Assembly (NCBI GenBank): GCA_002083405.1
Contig: LVWT01000017.1
Coordinates: 149,430-213,429 of the forward strand
Length of the DNA: 64,000 bases
Direction of reading: 5' to 3'
Origin: Nitrospira sp. SG-bin2
Lineage (GTDB): Bacteria; Nitrospirota; Nitrospiria; Nitrospirales; Nitrospiraceae
Below, in pieces: positions 1-8,030 of this stretch. Position numbers and translations under genes: made by a program. Under the pieces are notes generated by a model. That model was not told the DNA's origin and made no database searches. It saw nothing but the letters and a program-made list of their open reading frames with translations. How positions within the stretch are numbered: the stretch's first letter is position 1; each line of letters begins with the position of its first letter.

Positions 1-177
1 GAGCACATCCCCAATAAAGGCAGTTTCCTTCGAGGCGGCTGGGCATCGGCGCAGAATCCGCCGTGCAAAGAAATCAGCGGGCGTGGCGTCAGCGAGGGGA
101 TGTTTGATTGCAAGACCTCTCTGCTCTTTGGATATTTATTCGCAGAAGGTAGCGTTTGCTATACTTTGAGCAGGTAA
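1..177 (+). CDS. possible 3' end of a gene cut by the window edge
   Basis: The first frame is open from base 1 to a TAA at 175-177 and would encode about 58 C-terminal residues with three cysteines. The short stretch KGSFLRGGW faintly recalls the RGGSW region of formylglycine-generating-enzyme-like proteins, but the rest does not match that family well enough to name it. The next gene begins three bases after the stop, so the two would be closely spaced if this is real. It could equally be a chance open frame, because no start is visible inside the window. Confidence 0.22.
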   Translation, partial: EHIPNKGSFLRGGWASAQNPPCKEISGRGVSEGMFDCKTSLLFGYLFAEGSVCYTLSR

Positions 178-180
178 GCC

Positions 181-879
181 ATGATTCCCTTCACATCATT
201 ATCATTTTCCACTGTTAAGTTCTTCATTCAATTCATCATGAACAAGATGGACTTGCCTGACTTGGACAGCGCGTCTAGCGCCACTTTGAGTCAGCGTGTC
301 TGCGCCAGGCTCGATCGTATCATATTCATCCCGCTTGATGATTTCCCACCGGAACTACTCGAAGAGGTGGCCGACAAGTATCGGCTCATGTTAGGGGTTG
401 AAATTGCGGTGTGCGCTCCTGTCCCAGTAGACGCGTCCGCAATGGACTACAAAAGAGGTCAGTACATCGGCGAAGAAGTTCTCAAATCGTTGATCCTGCA
501 ACAGGCGGCTCTTTCTGAAGATCAGTCGGTTTTGTTGATCGCCTTCACGAACACAGATATCTACACAGGTTGGAAGAGAAGCTGGCGGTTTGCATTTGCA
601 CTTCGTGTACTTGGCAGATTTGCGGTGATTTCAACGGCCCGTATGGACCCGGAATTCTTCGGGCTCGAACCGGATGATTCCATCCTAGTGAGCAGGCTCA
701 GAAAGATGGTGAGCAAAACAATCGGCGGATTCTATTACGGATTGCCGGAGCGCACTGATAAATCGAGCGTCATGTATTCTCCGATCCTTGGAGTCGACGA
801 TCTTGATGAAGTCTCACCCGAGTACGATGAGCTTGATCTCGATCGGATGGTGGAGTCGGGAAAATATAAAGCAATATAG
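181..879 (+). CDS. archaemetzincin-like protein lacking the zinc-binding motif
   Basis: The 232-residue product follows the archaemetzincin layout. It has a DYKRGQY segment near residue 91, a TNTDIY strand near 124, an AVISTARM strand near 148, and a C-terminal helix followed by VMYSP, which corresponds to the Met-turn of metzincins. Active archaemetzincins carry HExxHxxGxxHC in the helix. Here the aligned stretch at about residues 179-191 reads KTIGGFYYGLPER, so all zinc-ligand histidines and the catalytic glutamate are gone while flanking residues are kept. I infer a pseudoenzyme or a binding protein, not a working protease. The start may instead be the ATG at 238 (residue 20), because neither start has a strong ribosome binding site. 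The gene stands alone, with MITE-like elements downstream. Confidence 0.6.
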   Translation: MIPFTSLSFSTVKFFIQFIMNKMDLPDLDSASSATLSQRVCARLDRIIFIPLDDFPPELLEEVADKYRLMLGVEIAVCAPVPVDASAMDYKRGQYIGEEVLKSLILQQAALSEDQSVLLIAFTNTDIYTGWKRSWRFAFALRVLGRFAVISTARMDPEFFGLEPDDSILVSRLRKMVSKTIGGFYYGLPERTDKSSVMYSPILGVDDLDEVSPEYDELDLDRMVESGKYKAI

Positions 880-954
880 GAAGTTCAAGAGGCCTGAGGT
901 GGCCCGAATGGGACCGACGGGTTCATTCTATTTAAGAGTGGCTAGACTAACTTC

Positions 955-1074
955 ATGGATTCAGAAACCGGCTTTATTGCCCTAGTCGCTGGGATCGTGT
1001 TGGTCACGATGCTTGTTGTCTGGAGGAGAAAAGGGTGTCAGGAGGAGAAAAGGGTGTCAGGAACCATTATTTGA
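955..1074 (+). CDS. short membrane-segment ORF running into a MITE-like element
   Basis: An ATG at 955 opens a 39-codon frame whose first 24 residues form an apparent transmembrane helix (GFIALVAGIVLV and following) ending in positively charged WRRK. The last third of the frame lies in the repeat element that begins near 1044, so the reading frame and its stop are partly supplied by the element. It may be the 5' stub of a small membrane protein gene interrupted by the element, or a chance ORF. No homologue is recognised. Confidence 0.25.
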   Translation: MDSETGFIALVAGIVLVTMLVVWRRKGCQEEKRVSGTII

Positions 1075-1204
1075 AGTACAAGTTGTGCGCGGGGATTCAT
1101 GTATGGGAGACCATTGTCTCCCACGTCAGGGGATGGAGTGTCTCACGTGCCTCGTCGTATGGACGTGCGTGGTGAACAATGGTTCCTGACACCTTTTTCT
1201 CTCC
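1044..1204. repeat. MITE/REP-like palindromic element, family A, copy 1
   Basis: The element is about 160 bp. Its left end, GGGTGTCAGGAACCATT, is inverted at the right end as AATGGTTCCTGACACC, giving long terminal inverted repeats. A second copy lies at 2561-2716 with roughly 90 percent identity by eye. The interior contains further short palindromes such as GGGAGAC...GTCTCCC. Just upstream the first bases are partly duplicated (GGAGAAAAGGGTGTCAGG at 1026 and again at 1045). There is no ORF typical of a transposase, so it would be mobilised in trans, as are elements moved by REP-associated Y1 transposases. Confidence 0.75.
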
Positions 1205-1347
1205 CATGCGGAAGCAGCGCTGCAACATGCCCTGAATGGTGGCAAGGATCGCCCGCATGTGGACGAAGGGATCGCACATCTGAAAGAGGCCATCGAGCAT
1301 GGGAAAGCGGGCCATGCTGACGTAGCCACCAAACACGCAGGGGAAAC
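1205..1347 (+). pseudogene. fragment of a small metal-binding protein (SmbP-like)
   Basis: The frame starting at 1205 reads HAEAALQHALNGG, then HVDEGIAHLKEAIEHGKAGH, then ADVATKHA. This spacing of histidines and heptad-like helices matches the C-terminal half of SmbP, the periplasmic copper-binding protein first described in Nitrosomonas. There is no start codon or signal peptide. The upstream side is replaced by the family A element, and after ATKHA the frame runs into the family B element at 1348. The fragment is therefore a remnant bracketed by two mobile-element-like sequences and is unlikely to be expressed as a functional protein. Confidence 0.55.
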
Positions 1348-1513
1348 AAACGGGGACATTCTACTTTTTTGGAATGGGTGGGTCTATGGCGGGGTTGAGA
1401 GGGGCGGGGAATTGCGCCCGCCCTTTGACTATCTCAGGGCAGGAAGGGCGTGGCGGCGGCTGTGGGCGTCGAAAATTCAGGCATTACTTGGAAATTCAGA
1501 ATGTCCCTGTTTT
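1348..1513. repeat. MITE/REP-like element, family B
   Basis: AAACGGGGACATTCT at 1348-1362 is mirrored as AGAATGTCCCTGTTT at 1499-1513, giving terminal inverted repeats with one mismatch around a body of about 165 bp. The interior holds a GC-rich palindrome (GGGCGGG...CCCGCCC near 1403-1425). The open frame that crosses this body into the ImmA/IrrE gene is an accident of the element, which is why the gene start is placed downstream. Only one copy was seen in this window, so the family assignment rests on the inverted ends alone. Confidence 0.5.
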
Positions 1514-1574
1514 GCCTCCCCATGAAGTGAGAGCCGGTCTGTCAACGCCTGATCATCAAAGCAGCGTATTTGAC

Positions 1575-2396
1575 ATGTACCTCCAGTCGCCGACTCGCTA
1601 CACTAACTCCCTCTCCGATTTTCTCGAAGACTTACTCCTGGATCAGGCGCTTTCACCTGGGCAGCTGAGAGCGATCACAAATGTGCAGGCCAAGCCGAGT
1701 GGAGTTGTCCCCTTCGTCGGTAAGGAAATTCTTGAAAATGTTGCTTCAAGAGTCCATCAGGATATCTCATATCTTAGCGGGAGGGTTGCTTTAGATCGTG
1801 TGTGTGATACTGAACGAGACCGTAGCGGTCTTGTCCTGAAGCTTGATGCCGAGCCGAGTTCTGATTTTGTTGAGAGGCAGATTCTTGGTCGCATTACGTT
1901 TGATCCGCCCACCATAGAAATATTTCGGCAAGCCAGCCCTAATGCAGGGCGCAACCGATTTACGCTGGCCCATGAACTGGCTCATCATCTTCTTGGGCAT
2001 GGCGATCACATGGTCCGAGAGTACTGCCAAGATGATGATTTTTCCATTGAGTCCGGGCAAGCGCCAGATGGGACTGACATTAAGAGGATGGAATTTCAGG
2101 CTAACTACCTGGCCTCTAGTCTGCTACTTCCTAAACATAATGTAATTGAAGACTTTCATGGTCTAGTAGGGAAACTCGGACTTTCGAATCGAGGCTATGG
2201 TCTGCTTTACGTGGATAAGCAGCCTTGTAATATCCAGAATTTTGAAACTATTAGTGCTCACTTCATGACGGAATATGGAGTCTCACGTACAGCAGCCACC
2301 CTCCGATTGCAGGCATTAGGACTTCTAAGGGACGATCGAAATTTGAGCGCGTCTCAGCGAGTAATGGAAAAGCTTCCATCAGTTGACTGGCCCTAA
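1575..2396 (+). CDS. ImmA/IrrE-family zinc metallopeptidase
   Basis: The product of about 273 residues carries the gluzincin signature LAHELAHHLLGH roughly in the middle, followed by a conserved FQANYLASSLLLP helix near residue 175. That segment is typical of ImmA/IrrE (COG2856) peptidases, where the second glutamate region completes zinc binding. Family members cleave phage or mobile-element repressors or the DdrO regulator. The start is chosen at ATG 1575 because all upstream in-frame sequence (1374-1513) lies inside the family B repeat. There is no helix-turn-helix domain in front and no obvious partner repressor next to it, so its target is unknown. It sits between two copies of the family A element, which suggests an acquired or unstable locus. 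Confidence 0.82.
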   Translation: MYLQSPTRYTNSLSDFLEDLLLDQALSPGQLRAITNVQAKPSGVVPFVGKEILENVASRVHQDISYLSGRVALDRVCDTERDRSGLVLKLDAEPSSDFVERQILGRITFDPPTIEIFRQASPNAGRNRFTLAHELAHHLLGHGDHMVREYCQDDDFSIESGQAPDGTDIKRMEFQANYLASSLLLPKHNVIEDFHGLVGKLGLSNRGYGLLYVDKQPCNIQNFETISAHFMTEYGVSRTAATLRLQALGLLRDDRNLSASQRVMEKLPSVDWP

Positions 2397-2560
2397 ACAG
2401 GTCATGAATTAGAGGGTGACCCCCGTTATTTTGGCGCTCCGCAAATTGAAGTGGCTACATGAGAACGCGCCTTCTTCTCAAGCCATACAGCCGACCTGTG
2501 GTTTGGCCTGATTGGCCGGTTCTCGGAGCCTGAAGCTGAGGTCGGATCTTACCTTGTGGG
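2397..2560. other. spacer after the ImmA/IrrE gene
   Basis: No credible gene is seen. The stretch ends where family A copy 2 begins. There is no clear hairpin followed by a T-run after the peptidase stop codon. Confidence 0.4.
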
Positions 2561-2716
2561 GGAGAAAAGGGTGTCAGGAACCATTGTTTGAAGTACAAGT
2601 TGTGCACTGGAATTCATGTATGGGAGACCATTGCCTCCCACGTCAGGAAATGGAGTGTCTCACGTGCCCTGTCGTACGGACGCGCGTGGTGAACAATGGT
2701 TCCTGACACCTTTCCC
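2561..2716. repeat. MITE/REP-like palindromic element, family A, copy 2
   Basis: This second copy of the 1044-1204 element is in the same orientation, with ends GGGTGTCAGGAACCATT and AATGGTTCCTGACACC. The differences from copy 1 are scattered substitutions with hardly any length change. Its right end stops four bases short of the convergent DUF4145 stop codon at 2720, so its terminal palindrome may also act as a bidirectional terminator between the two genes. Confidence 0.75.
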
Positions 2717-2719
2717 GCT

Positions 2720-3361
2720 TTATGGGCCGGGAGTTTTCTTGAGCCCTTTCAGCTTATCTAGAAGGCCTGAGTACTGATACACCGCCTTCAGAACTTCCTT
2801 CGTGAACGCGACTGCGATTTCTACCTCGGGCTTCCCGATTTTGTCATATTCCTGCGACTCGATATGAGCTGCATCATTTCCAAGAAGCCGAAGATGATCC
2901 AGGGCCTCAAGCAACTCTGTGGGTAATACCACCTTAGTACCGAGGCTAGCCAGACGCTCTTTGAGATTCTTTCCCGTGGCACCGCGGTCTTTACACAGCT
3001 CCTCTAACGTCCGTCTGACCATTAGTGCGGATGCGATATAACATTCCAATGAGTGGCAGGTGATCGCCTCAGTAAGCGATGCCACAAGCGGCTTGGGAAT
3101 GTCGGTTGCGTCAAAATCCAATCTCTCAGGGGGAAAGCATTCTGTTGTGGAATTGTTCGTCACGAAAAAAATATGTTGCATGCATTTTGGATTAGGGCAT
3201 CGGCGTTGGCCAAAAATTGGCATTCCAGAGTGTTGCGGTGCAACATCAGGAGCATTTATTGGATCGAGAATTCCTTGCTGAAGGCAGCTAGGACAACGCG
3301 CAGATATCCGCCGTCCATTCGGATCGTATTGAACAAACTGTCCTCCTATTCTGGTGTCCAT
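2720..3361 (-). CDS. DUF4145 protein with N-terminal zinc ribbon
   Basis: The product has 213 residues. The N-terminal 60 contain two cysteine pairs (CPSC near residue 23 and CPNPKC near 54), which fits a zinc ribbon. The C-terminal 110 residues match DUF4145: the helix ALMVRRTLEELCKDRGA, then LLEALDHLRLLGNDAAH. The GN-AAH pattern is characteristic of this HEPN-like helical domain, which is found fused to restriction or defence proteins or as a stand-alone protein. A stand-alone protein with a zinc ribbon is a known arrangement whose function is undefined. The stop codon abuts the family A element. No nearby restriction gene supports a defence role directly. Confidence 0.7.
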   Translation of the reverse strand: MDTRIGGQFVQYDPNGRRISARCPSCLQQGILDPINAPDVAPQHSGMPIFGQRRCPNPKCMQHIFFVTNNSTTECFPPERLDFDATDIPKPLVASLTEAITCHSLECYIASALMVRRTLEELCKDRGATGKNLKERLASLGTKVVLPTELLEALDHLRLLGNDAAHIESQEYDKIGKPEVEIAVAFTKEVLKAVYQYSGLLDKLKGLKKTPGP

Positions 3362-3380
3362 GCTTCTTTTTCCCTCCCAA

Positions 3381-3405
3381 CCTCAACTCATGGAAAAGGT
3401 TGAGG
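3381..3405. other. small inverted repeat in a 220-bp spacer
   Basis: CCTCAAC at 3381-3387 and GTTGAGG at 3399-3405 form a perfect 7-bp stem in the divergent spacer between the DUF4145 gene and the radical SAM pair. It has no T-run. It may be an operator-like site or may be incidental. Confidence 0.3.
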
Positions 3406-3582
3406 CAGTCTACCTTTCTGTGATCTCCTCAGTCCATCCTCTCTCTCTAGATAAACAGGGCTAGCTCTTTCCTCCCGCCCTTGAATATCCTTCTTCCTGC
3501 CTCGTACAATACTTACCTTCGATCATAACCCCTTGGCATTCCAGTAGTTTGGGGATGCCGAATTCGATAGAGGAGTGCCTTC

Positions 3583-5481
3583 TTGAAGATCGAATATTCC
3601 AAGGGTGAGCGGGCCTCCAAGGAGCTGATTCTCCTCAACCGTCAGTCATTCGAAGCCACCAGTGGTCGGAAGATGAAGGTCATGCTGATCTTCCCGCCTG
3701 ATTGGTACCCCTCCGAGCCCTATTTGAGCCTTCCTTCCCTCACCGCCGTCCTGCGTCAGGCAGGCCATACGGTCATTCAAAAAGATATCAATCTTGAGAT
3801 GTGGGACTGGTACTTCAGCGAGGACTTTTTGAGGAGAGTTCTGCGCAAGGTGCCGCAGCAATTGGACCGGCTGCGGAAGCTCTCCAAGAAGCGTGAGTTG
3901 GATGCCAATGAGATGGATTTGCAGCTGGCGTTGTGCGACGTGACCCGCCAGAAGATCGATGATTTGATCAAGAAGGCAGAGCAGGCCAAGCGGATTATCA
4001 GAGGAGAAGAGTTCTACGATATCGATAAGTTAGAGTGGGCTATTCAAGTCTTTCGAGAAGTTGCTGCGGTCATCTCGATGGTCTATGCTCCGGCGCGGAT
4101 CTGCATGCCGCCGATGGAGACGAATCTCTCGTACAAGGTCTTCGTCTCGTCCGAGATTATGGACGCGGTGAACGACATCCAAGTCAATATCTACCGGGAT
4201 GTGTTCGAGCATCTTGTGAAGCCGGTGATCGAGAGAGAGCAGCCGGATGTGATCGGTATTTCCATCGTCCTTCAGCAGCAGATGTTTTCCACCATGACCT
4301 TCTGTGCCCTCATCAAGCAGCATTTTCCTCATATCCATGTGACGATCGGCGGTAATACGGTGACTCGCTTGCGCGATGTGCTGCCCACGTCGTCCCTGTT
4401 CCAGTACTTTGACAGCGCTGTGGTCTATGAAGGGGAGACGGCCTTTGTGCAGCTAGTCTCGGCGGTGGGGGCAAAACGGAGTTTGGCCGAGGTGCCCAAT
4501 ACCATCTATAAGGATGAGACCGGCATCCACGCCTCCACGATCAGCTTTGCGGAAGATATGCATGCGCTTCCGCCGCCCGATTTTGACGGCCTGCCGCTGG
4601 ACAAGTACTTCGTTCCGACGAAGATCATGCCCTATCTGGCGACGCGTGGCTGCTACTGGGGCCGCTGCGAGTTCTGCGACCATGGCGAGGGCTATACGGC
4701 AGGCTACCGGTCAAAGACGATTCAAGAGGCCCTGGGTGAAATCCAGTACCTGCGCGACAAATATGGCGCGAAGCATTTCCATTTTACGGATGAATCCTAT
4801 CCGCCGGCGTTATTTCGTAAGCTCACGCGCGGGTTGATCGACAGCAAGATGGGTATCGTCTGGACCACACACATGCGGTTTGAAAAGAGTTTGCTGGATC
4901 AGACGGTGTGGCAGGATGCAAAGGAATCGGGGTGCAAGTATCTTCACTTCGGCTATGAGTCTGGTGTCGAGCGAGTTCTGCAGCTGATGGATAAGGCGAC
5001 TACAACAGAGATCATGACGAAGCATCTCCAGCTTACGGCCGATGCAGGCATTTGGAACCACTGTATGGGGTTCTTCGGTTTTCCAGGCGAGACCAAGGAA
5101 GAGGCCTGGCAATCGGTGCAATTTCTTGAGGCAAACAAAGACCATGTGCATTCCCTGGGCTTCGGCACCTTTGACCTGGGCCGGCATAATCCGGTCGCCA
5201 AACATCCGGAGAAGTGGGGGGTGACCGCCTATAAGAATCCCGAATGGGATCTGGCCCTCGATTACTACTATACGGTGAAACAGGGGATGAGCATCGAGGA
5301 GGCGGAGCGGGTATTCGAGCAGTTCGAGCGAAACCATAATCCTGGCTGGGACCTGCGCCTGTACATCCGGGAATACATCTTTCTCTACATTTCAAAGTTC
5401 GGTTTAGGCAAGCGGCAAGATCTGCAATATCAAAAGGCTAAAGCGACCGGAGTAACGCCGACGTTAGTGGGGAAAATGTGA
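3583..5481 (+). CDS. B12-binding-type radical SAM protein, paralogue 1
   Basis: The product of 632 residues starts at TTG 3583, with AGGAG eight bases upstream. Residues of about 30-80 (MLIFPPDWYPSEPYLSLPSL) and 220-265 (PDVIGISIVLQQQMF, VTIGGN) form the Rossmann-type fold expected of a cobalamin-binding domain. The radical SAM core follows, with cysteines at about 357, 362 and 365 in GCYWGRCEFCDHG. That is a C-x4-C-x2-C spacing in place of the usual C-x3-C-x2-C. The remainder has the TIM-barrel features FTDESYPP, HFGYESG and MGFFGFPGET. The chemistry and substrate cannot be read from sequence. A homologous gene follows after 100 bp, so the two probably form a unit, possibly as partners or as enzymes acting on related substrates. 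No biosynthetic cluster genes lie next to them. Confidence 0.82.
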   Translation: MKIEYSKGERASKELILLNRQSFEATSGRKMKVMLIFPPDWYPSEPYLSLPSLTAVLRQAGHTVIQKDINLEMWDWYFSEDFLRRVLRKVPQQLDRLRKLSKKRELDANEMDLQLALCDVTRQKIDDLIKKAEQAKRIIRGEEFYDIDKLEWAIQVFREVAAVISMVYAPARICMPPMETNLSYKVFVSSEIMDAVNDIQVNIYRDVFEHLVKPVIEREQPDVIGISIVLQQQMFSTMTFCALIKQHFPHIHVTIGGNTVTRLRDVLPTSSLFQYFDSAVVYEGETAFVQLVSAVGAKRSLAEVPNTIYKDETGIHASTISFAEDMHALPPPDFDGLPLDKYFVPTKIMPYLATRGCYWGRCEFCDHGEGYTAGYRSKTIQEALGEIQYLRDKYGAKHFHFTDESYPPALFRKLTRGLIDSKMGIVWTTHMRFEKSLLDQTVWQDAKESGCKYLHFGYESGVERVLQLMDKATTTEIMTKHLQLTADAGIWNHCMGFFGFPGETKEEAWQSVQFLEANKDHVHSLGFGTFDLGRHNPVAKHPEKWGVTAYKNPEWDLALDYYYTVKQGMSIEEAERVFEQFERNHNPGWDLRLYIREYIFLYISKFGLGKRQDLQYQKAKATGVTPTLVGKM

Positions 5482-5581
5482 TGGGGGCCGTGAGCGGTGA
5501 GGGGTGAGGTGTAAGGGGCGAGGATGCAATCCTGGAGTTATGCCTGACGCCTTGACGTTTCACGCCTAACGAAGAACGAGC
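5482..5581. repeat. heptad-repeat inverted element H1
   Basis: The spacer between the two radical SAM genes starts with tandem degenerate heptamers of the type GTGAGGG/GTAAGGG on the plus strand. It ends with their complement type (TTGACGTTTCACGCCT) before the next start codon. The two arms are not exact copies but share the 7-base period, so the transcript could fold into an imperfect hairpin between the genes. Confidence 0.65.
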
Positions 5582-7534
5582 ATGAGCAACATCGGACTTG
5601 TACAGATAGAAGGGCTTGCGCCTCTTAAGACGGAAGAGCGGAAGCAATCCAAGGTCATGCTCCTATTCCCGCCTGAGTGGGTACCGACAGCGCCTTATCT
5701 CGCCCTGCCTTCCCTGACTGCTGTGTTGCGGGAAGCGGGCCATACCGTCATCCAGCGCGATATCAATATCGGGATGTGGGATCACTTCTTCAGTATGGAG
5801 TTTTTGATCTGGGTGAAGGCCCGATTGGGCATGCAGCTCAAGGCGCTGCAAGACAAAGAGAAGGCAGGAGCTCTGACGGAACGAGACTCGAGTCAAAAGG
5901 CGGTCGTTGAGCAGGCCTATGATGTCGATGTGTTCGATCTCGCGGAACGGGCGGAAGATGCCAAGCTGATCGTGCGTGGCGAACGGTTCTATGAAGCAGA
6001 GATTCTGGAGGGGGCGCTCAATACCTTTCGTGAGGCCATGGCCTATATCTCCGCCGCGTACTATCCCGCCTCGCTGGTCTTCTATCCAATGGAAAGCAAC
6101 TTAGGCTATCGTCCCGGTGTTTCAAAAGAAGTGTTTGCCTGTTTGGAAGATGAGCAGGTGAACGTCTATCGGGATCTCTGTAATCAGCTGGTCATGCCGG
6201 AGGTGGCGAGAGAGCGGCCGGATGTGATCGGGATTTCCATCGGGACGCAGATGCAGTTCTTGGCGGGTTTGACCTTCGCAAAGATGATCAAGGACACGTT
6301 CCCGCAGATCCATGTGGTGGTGGGCGGCAACGTCATTACGCGCCTTCACGAGGACCTCGTGAATCACGAGCGGTTTTTCACGGAAGTCTTTGATTCAGCA
6401 ATTCTTTATGAGGGGGAGCATGCGCTCCTGTGGCTCATCGAATCCTTAAACGGACAGCGGCTTATCGCGACCGTGCCGAACTTGATTTATCGGGATGAGT
6501 CCGGACTTCACCGGAATACCGAAGTCTATACCGAGAAGACGGCTGCGCTGCCTTTGCCGGACTTTGAGGGGCTGCCGCTGGATCGCTACTTCGTCCCGGA
6601 ACTGATTATTCCCTACCTGGCGACGCGCGGCTGTTATTGGGGGCGTTGCACATTCTGCGACCATGGACAGGGGTATTTTGATCAGTATCGGGGGATGCCG
6701 GTCCAGCTGGTGGTCGAACAGATCAAGGCGCTGCGGGATAAGTATCACTGCCGGCACTTCCTCTTTTCCGACGAGTCCTATCCGCCGGCGTTGTTTAAGA
6801 AAGTGTCACAGCTGCTGATCGATCAGAACGTCGGGATCAAGTGGACGACGCTGATCCGATTTGAGGAGACGCTACAAGACCAGGCCACCTGGGATCTCGC
6901 CGCCAAAGCCGGTTGCTGTACGCTCTATTACGGCATGGAATCGGCGAATGAGCGCGTCTTGAATCTCATGGACAAGCATGCGACGAAGCACGTGATCCAG
7001 CGTAATCTCCAGATGGCGGCGCAGGCCGGGATCTGGAACCATGTGATGGCCTTCTACGGATTTCCTGGCGAAACATTCGAGGAAGCGATGGAAACCAGGC
7101 AGTTCGTCCTTGAGAACCAGCCGGCGATTCACTCACTGGAACTGTTTTATTTCGTCGCGTACCGCCATACGCCGATGGTGCGCCGTCCGGAACAGTTCGG
7201 CATTACGATTCATAAACAGGAAGAGTACGATCTTCCACTGGACTACTACTACACACTGAATGACCCCAGCACCCTGTCGTGCCTCGATGCGATGCAGCTC
7301 TGCGAAGAATTCTACAAGAACGATTTCCACCCCTGGGCGGTGCGCGTCAACTCGCGCGAACATGTGTTTCTCTATATCTCGAAGTTTGGAACCAACCGGT
7401 TGCCTCAAATCTATGCGCAGCAAACCCAGCCGGTCGGATCGCCGGAAGGGGTGTCAGGCCTGATTACCTGGCCGGTGGCCCGTCCGGAAGGCGATGAAGG
7501 GATGAGCCGGGTCACGAGTCACGAGGTGGGATGA
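5582..7534 (+). CDS. B12-binding-type radical SAM protein, paralogue 2
   Basis: The 650-residue product is homologous along its whole length to the preceding gene product. It has MLLFPPEWVPTAPYLALPSL at the N-terminus, PDVIGISIGTQMQF near residue 217, and the same unusual cluster motif with cysteines at about 351, 356 and 359 (GCYWGRCTFCDHG). FSDESYPP and MAFYGFPGET follow. Keeping the C-x4-C-x2-C spacing in both copies argues that it is genuine. The last residues (SRVTSHEVG) are encoded by the beginning of heptad-repeat element H2, so the C-terminus appears to have been extended or replaced by repeat DNA. It is probably co-expressed with paralogue 1. Confidence 0.82.
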   Translation: MSNIGLVQIEGLAPLKTEERKQSKVMLLFPPEWVPTAPYLALPSLTAVLREAGHTVIQRDINIGMWDHFFSMEFLIWVKARLGMQLKALQDKEKAGALTERDSSQKAVVEQAYDVDVFDLAERAEDAKLIVRGERFYEAEILEGALNTFREAMAYISAAYYPASLVFYPMESNLGYRPGVSKEVFACLEDEQVNVYRDLCNQLVMPEVARERPDVIGISIGTQMQFLAGLTFAKMIKDTFPQIHVVVGGNVITRLHEDLVNHERFFTEVFDSAILYEGEHALLWLIESLNGQRLIATVPNLIYRDESGLHRNTEVYTEKTAALPLPDFEGLPLDRYFVPELIIPYLATRGCYWGRCTFCDHGQGYFDQYRGMPVQLVVEQIKALRDKYHCRHFLFSDESYPPALFKKVSQLLIDQNVGIKWTTLIRFEETLQDQATWDLAAKAGCCTLYYGMESANERVLNLMDKHATKHVIQRNLQMAAQAGIWNHVMAFYGFPGETFEEAMETRQFVLENQPAIHSLELFYFVAYRHTPMVRRPEQFGITIHKQEEYDLPLDYYYTLNDPSTLSCLDAMQLCEEFYKNDFHPWAVRVNSREHVFLYISKFGTNRLPQIYAQQTQPVGSPEGVSGLITWPVARPEGDEGMSRVTSHEVG

Positions 7535-7680
7535 TAAGAGAATGAGCGTATAGCTAATGGCTTATGGCACAAGCGGGATGAAGAAGTATGGGATGAGATT
7601 GGAATGAGGAGCTTCTGCCATATGCTAGAGGCAATCAGCTCTCAGTCCTTCACGTGCTATACGCCATACGCTATCAGCTC
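7505..7680. repeat. heptad-repeat inverted element H2
   Basis: Heptamers GTCACGA occur twice at the end of the radical SAM gene. They are followed by words such as GTATAGC and TTATGGC, and by complementary words (CTATACG, CCATACG) at 7658-7672. The left arm encodes the last residues of the plus-strand gene. The right arm supplies the stop codon of the convergent minus-strand gene at 7674. It lies exactly between convergent genes, where a bidirectional terminator would be useful. Confidence 0.6.
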
Positions 7681-7943
7681 TCATCCGGCACAAGTACCGC
7701 CGAGAGCAGTGCGTGTGAGGCTTCGACGAGCTTGGTCATCTCTTCGGCCTTCTTGTAGGCCGTCATATATTGGGTCGGGTTATTCGTGAGATTGGCGTAA
7801 CGGGCCGGGTCCCAGTTGTAGAGTTGGACCCGTTTAGCCCGATCGAGCGCGTCGGATGTGACGGGCAGTGTCAGTCCCAGGATCTCGAGCGCACGGACGA
7901 TTTCTTGAGGGACGGCGTCGTCGGCCATGCGCAAGTGTGACAA
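7674..7943 (-). CDS. conserved-looking small helical protein, function unknown
   Basis: The 89-residue protein is predominantly helical by composition, with the segments VPQEIVRALEILGL, DALDRAKRVQLYNWDPARYA and YMTAYKKAEEMTKLVEASHALL. There is no signal peptide, cysteine pair or catalytic motif. ATG at 7935 or 7926 is an alternative start, as the first residues MSHLRMADDA offer two methionines. The stop codon lies in the adjacent heptad-repeat element. I do not recognise a family. Confidence 0.55.
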   Translation of the reverse strand: MSHLRMADDAVPQEIVRALEILGLTLPVTSDALDRAKRVQLYNWDPARYANLTNNPTQYMTAYKKAEEMTKLVEASHALLSAVLVPDES

Positions 7944-8030
7944 AGCCGCGTGGTACCTGTCAAATCAGGCCGCTCATGGTTCGTTTGCTCTGCGGTTTCC
8001 ATTTTTTAGCAGAAGGAGTATCGTGACGGC

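Noticed and set aside
1374..1574. N-terminal extension of the ImmA/IrrE frame
   Set aside because: Most of it lies within the family B repeat and has low-complexity Gly/Arg content; ATG 1575 is the better start.
4651..4677. Sequencing error as the cause of the odd C-x4-C-x2-C spacing
   Set aside because: The second paralogue has the same spacing, and the reading frame is intact on both sides.
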